In this document: positions 61,062 through 64,000 of the stretch, piece by piece
Layout: each line of letters opens with the position of its first letter
Numbering within the stretch: position 1 is the stretch's first letter
Assembly (NCBI RefSeq): GCF_041435055.1
Contig: NZ_CP108002.1
Location: 6,696,001 to 6,760,000 of the forward strand
Direction: 5' to 3'
Source of the DNA: Streptomyces sp. NBC_00341
GTDB taxonomy: Bacteria; Actinomycetota; Actinomycetes; Streptomycetales; Streptomycetaceae
DNA: 64,000 bases
Notes under the pieces: generated by a model
Told to the model about the DNA's origin: nothing
Databases searched by the model: none
What the model saw: the letters and a program-made list of their open reading frames with translations, nothing else
Made by a program: the position numbers and the translations under genes

Positions 61062-63233
61062 TCACGCCTGAACAGCGAGGACCAGCGGAAACACCGCGTC
61101 AGCGCCGGCCCGTCGCAACAACCGGGCCGTCACGGCGAGCGTCCATCCGGTGTCCGAGAGATCGTCCACGAGCAGCACGGGGCCGTGTGCCTGCGCCAGG
61201 GCCTCGGCCAGCTCGGTTCCCACGACGAGCGTCTCGTGCAGTGCCCGGACACGATGCGCGCTGTTGGTCTGCGAGATCCGGATTCCGTCGGCCTCCGGGG
61301 CATGGCCGACGCTGCCGAGGAAGGGCATCCGCCCGACCTCCGCGATACGGCTGCCGAGCGACTGGACGAGCTGCGGCCTGCTGTGCGAGGCGATGGTGAC
61401 CACACCGACCGGCCGGGGCACGGCGTCCACCGCGCCGGATGCCCAGCCGCCGGGCCCCTTGGCCCAGTCGGCCAGCACGGTGACCACCGCGTCGACCACA
61501 TCGTCAGGCACCGGTGCGTCCGGTGTCTGCGGCGCCAGCATGGGGCGCAGCCTGTTGCCCCAGCCGATGTCGGACAGTCGCCCCAGCGCGCGTCCGGTGC
61601 CGGACAGCTCCCCCGCTGGGATACGGCCCTTGAGATCGACGCCCACCGCGGCGAGACCGGTCGGCCACATCTTGCGCGGCTCCACCTCCACACCCGGCCT
61701 TCGGAGCTCACCCTGGGCGGTGTCCAGCGCGGCCGAGGAGACGCCCTGGTCGAAGCGTGCGCCGGCGCAGTTGTCACAGCGCCCGCAGGCGGTCGCCTCC
61801 TCGTCGTCGAGCTGGCGGCGCAGGAACTCCATCCGGCAGCCGTCCGTCGTCGCGTAGTCGCGCATCGCCTGCTGCTCGGCGGCCCGTTGACGGGCGACCC
61901 AGGCATAGCGTTCCGTGTCGTAGATCCAGGGCTCTCCCGTGGCGACCCAGCCGCCCTTGACCCGGTGGACGGCCCCGTCGACGTCGAGGACCTTGAGCAT
62001 GGTCTCCAGCCGCGTGCGCCGCAGGTCGACCAGGGGTTCCAGGGCGGGCAGCGAGAGCGGGCGGCCTGCCTGGGCGAGTACGTCGATCGTGCGCCGGACC
62101 TGCTCCTCCGGCGGGAAGGCGACCGAGGCGAAGTACTGCCAGATCGCCTCGTCCTCCTTGCCGGGAAGCAGCAGCACCTCCGCGTGCTCGACACCGCGGC
62201 CCGCACGGCCCACCTGCTGGTAATAGGCGATGGGGGAGGAGGGCGAGCCCAGGTGCACGACGAATCCGAGGTCGGGCTTGTCGAATCCCATGCCCAGCGC
62301 GGAGGTTGCCACCAGCGCCTTGACGCGGTTGGCCAGCAGATCGTCCTCCGCCTGCTGACGGTCGGCGTTCTCGGTACGGCCGGTGTAGGAGGCGACGGTG
62401 TGCCCGCACTGACGGAGATAGGCGGTGATCTCCTCTGCCGCGGCGACCGTCAGGGTGTAGATGATCCCGGATCCGGGCAGCTCTTTGAGGTGATCGCCGA
62501 GCCAGGCCAGCCGGTGGGCGGCGTTGGGAAGCTGCAGCACGCTGAGGCTGAGGCTCTCGCGGTCCAGCGGACCGCGCAGCACGAGGGCGTCCGTACCCGC
62601 TCCGGTGCCCAGCTGCTCCGCGACGTCCGCTGTCACGCGGGCGTTGGCGGTGGCGGTGGTCGCGAGCACCGGTACGCCCGAGGGCAGATCGGCGAGCATG
62701 GTCCGAAGGCGCCGATAGTCGGGGCGGAAGTCATGGCCCCAGTCGGAGATGCAGTGCGCCTCGTCGACCACGAGCAGCCCGGTCGCGGCGGCGAGCCGCG
62801 GCAGGACCTGGTCCCGGAAGTCCGGATTGTTGAGCCGCTCCGGGCTGACCAGCAGCACGTCCACCTCTCCGGCGGCCACTTCGGCCTGGACGGTGTCCCA
62901 CTCCTCGGTGTTGGACGAATTGATCGTGCGGGCGCTGATACCGGCTCGGGCCGCGGCCGCGACCTGGTTGCGCATCAGCGCCAGCAGGGGCGAGACGATG
63001 ACGGTCGGACCGCTGCCCTGCGCCCGCAGGAGCGAGGTGGCGACGAAATACACGGCTGACTTGCCCCAGCCGGTCCGCTGGACGACCAGCGCTCTGCGCT
63101 TGTCGGCGACCAGCGCCTCGATGGCTCGCCACTGATCCTCGCGCAGCCGGGCGGTGCCGGAGGCGTCCCCGACGAGTCGGGCCAGTACGGAGTCGGCCGA
63201 AGCCCTGAGCTCTGCGCGGTCTGCGTTGGTCAT
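61062..63233 (-). CDS. RecQ-family DNA helicase fused to a phosphoribosyltransferase-like domain
   Basis: The ATG at 63233 gives 723 residues. Helicase motifs are [20 protein letters not shown] (motif 0), [20 protein letters not shown] (I), [20 protein letters not shown] (II, DEAH), [20 protein letters not shown] (V) and [16 protein letters not shown] (VI); GRCDNC marks the zinc region. The last ~120 residues form a type I phosphoribosyltransferase-like domain ending [20 protein letters not shown] (PRPP-binding motif) and [20 protein letters not shown]. The HRDC domain of classical RecQ is not seen. The C-terminal domain may sense a nucleotide metabolite. It is divergent from the DUF4192 gene. 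Confidence 0.92.
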   Translation of the reverse strand: MTNADRAELRASADSVLARLVGDASGTARLREDQWRAIEALVADKRRALVVQRTGWGKSAVYFVATSLLRAQGSGPTVIVSPLLALMRNQVAAAARAGISARTINSSNTEEWDTVQAEVAAGEVDVLLVSPERLNNPDFRDQVLPRLAAATGLLVVDEAHCISDWGHDFRPDYRRLRTMLADLPSGVPVLATTATANARVTADVAEQLGTGAGTDALVLRGPLDRESLSLSVLQLPNAAHRLAWLGDHLKELPGSGIIYTLTVAAAEEITAYLRQCGHTVASYTGRTENADRQQAEDDLLANRVKALVATSALGMGFDKPDLGFVVHLGSPSSPIAYYQQVGRAGRGVEHAEVLLLPGKEDEAIWQYFASVAFPPEEQVRRTIDVLAQAGRPLSLPALEPLVDLRRTRLETMLKVLDVDGAVHRVKGGWVATGEPWIYDTERYAWVARQRAAEQQAMRDYATTDGCRMEFLRRQLDDEEATACGRCDNCAGARFDQGVSSAALDTAQGELRRPGVEVEPRKMWPTGLAAVGVDLKGRIPAGELSGTGRALGRLSDIGWGNRLRPMLAPQTPDAPVPDDVVDAVVTVLADWAKGPGGWASGAVDAVPRPVGVVTIASHSRPQLVQSLGSRIAEVGRMPFLGSVGHAPEADGIRISQTNSAHRVRALHETLVVGTELAEALAQAHGPVLLVDDLSDTGWTLAVTARLLRRAGADAVFPLVLAVQA

Positions 63234-63283
63234 GCCCCCATGCAACCCGATGGGTACGACAAACCGCGAACGACCGCGCTGAC

Positions 63284-63306
63284 CCTGTGGATAACTTATC
63301 CACAGG
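63284..63306. promoter_or_regulatory. Palindrome of two consensus DnaA boxes between recQ and DUF4192 genes
   Basis: The sequence TGTGGATAA (63286-63294), one C, then TTATCCACA (63296-63304) is two perfect consensus DnaA boxes in inverted orientation, extended by CC/GG on each side. It lies 50 bp upstream of the recQ start and 38 bp upstream of the DUF4192 start, where it could regulate both genes. Streptomyces oriC boxes are usually TTGTCCACA, so these boxes resemble the strongest consensus. Confidence 0.8.
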
Positions 63307-63344
63307 GGGTCGCGGATTCTTGTCCGGCACGAGACCGTCATCCC

Positions 63345-64000
63345 ATGAACAAGCACCACGAATCCACCGGTCCCTCCGACGAGCAGCAGATCACCCTGCG
63401 AGGCCCGGCCGAACTGGCCGATGCCCTCCCGTATCTCATGGGATTCCATCCGAACGACAGCGTGGTCATGGTCGCCCTGCACGGTGGCCGGGGCCGCTTC
63501 GGCGGGCGGCTCAGGCTCGGCATTCCGCAGTCCGCGCAGGAGTGGCCGTCGGTTGCCGAGCAGCTCGCTGAATGCCTGATCAAGGGGAGCGAGCGGCGTG
63601 GCGACCGGCCCGACGCGATCGTCGTCTTCCTCTGCCAGGATCCGGCGGACGGAGAGACCGGCAACCAGATCATGGAGCGGCTTCGGCCCTTCGCCCAACG
63701 GCTGCGCACCGCCTGTGGAGCACTGGACGTGCCGGTGCTCGAAGCGCTCTGCATCTCCGCCGACCGCTACTGGTCCTATTGCTGCCCCGATGCCCGGTGC
63801 TGCCCGGCCGACGGCACCCCGCTGGCCGTGCCCGGCACCTCGGTCATGGCGGCGGCAGCTACCTACGCGGGCGTTCAGGTACGGGGATCGCTGCGCGAGA
63901 TGGAGGCGAGGCTCACGCCCCTCGCGGCTACCGCGAGCAGCGGGCAGCAGCAGGCGCTCGACCGGGCGGGGTCCGCGCTGCTGCCTAAGCTCCTGGACGA
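63345..64000 (+). CDS. DUF4192 family protein (3' end outside window)
   Basis: The ATG at 63345 starts [20 protein letters not shown] followed by [20 protein letters not shown], and the frame is open to the window edge (218 residues seen). The [20 protein letters not shown] segment with RDRWSYCC-like [20 protein letters not shown] is typical of actinobacterial DUF4192 proteins. Function unknown. It is divergent from recQ across the DnaA-box palindrome. Confidence 0.85.
   Translation, partial: MNKHHESTGPSDEQQITLRGPAELADALPYLMGFHPNDSVVMVALHGGRGRFGGRLRLGIPQSAQEWPSVAEQLAECLIKGSERRGDRPDAIVVFLCQDPADGETGNQIMERLRPFAQRLRTACGALDVPVLEALCISADRYWSYCCPDARCCPADGTPLAVPGTSVMAAAATYAGVQVRGSLREMEARLTPLAATASSGQQQALDRAGSALLPKLLD

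Overview
The window is chromosomal DNA of a Streptomyces-like actinobacterium. Coding DNA is very GC-rich with strong third-position G/C bias, GTG starts are common, and many neighbouring genes overlap by 4 bp (ATGA/GTGA). Gene content points the same way: recA-recX, the glutamate-uptake genes gluABCD, miaB, miaA, dapF, a second RelA/SpoT homologue, hflX, lexA divergent from nrdR-nrdJ, rnhB, and a conservon (cvnABCD plus P450). From memory, this order matches the conserved core segment of streptomycete chromosomes that runs from recA to nrdJ. No tRNA, rRNA or CRISPR array was recognised.

Layout: 0-8.1 kb holds the end of recA, recX, a hypothetical gene, a large FtsX-type permease, a rhodanese/cysteine-dioxygenase operon with a Cys-rich leader peptide, and an FAD monooxygenase. 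8.1-16.3 kb looks like an accessory island. It is bounded by two ~215-bp direct copies of the gluD 3' end with its terminator. It carries an IS30-type transposase remnant, a tryptophanase, a DMATS-type aromatic prenyltransferase, a possible small coupled ORF, and a five-gene conservon whose P450 lacks the ExxR motif. 16.2-23 kb: gluDCBA, a two-component system and an orphan TAXI receptor. 23-34 kb: tRNA modification (miaB, miaA), dapF, rsh, an M1 peptidase and hflX. 34-37 kb: two tandem serine-protease lipoproteins. 37.5-43.7 kb: an NRPS-independent siderophore cluster (aminotransferase, two IucA/IucC synthetases, one acyltransferase). 43.7-50.7 kb: a DinG-like helicase, lexA, nrdR and nrdJ, with a good LexA box and a candidate NrdR box. 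50.8-64 kb: TerD, small enzymes, a DUF4173 membrane protein, an MFS/TetR divergon with two palindromic operators, rnhB, a RecQ-phosphoribosyltransferase fusion, and a truncated DUF4192 gene.

The most notable system is the island. A G-protein-like signalling conservon with a catalytically atypical CYP157-like P450 lies directly upstream of, and on the same strand as, genes expected to make indole (tryptophanase) and prenylate an indole or tryptophan (DMATS). Other points worth attention are the Cys-rich attenuator peptide upstream of cysteine dioxygenase, a palindrome of two consensus DnaA boxes between recQ and the DUF4192 gene, a perfect 24-bp inverted repeat inside a coding sequence, and a set of leaderless promoters (TANNNT placed exactly 12 bp upstream of the start codon).

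All assignments were made by eye. Family names rest on recognised motifs, and no database search was run.
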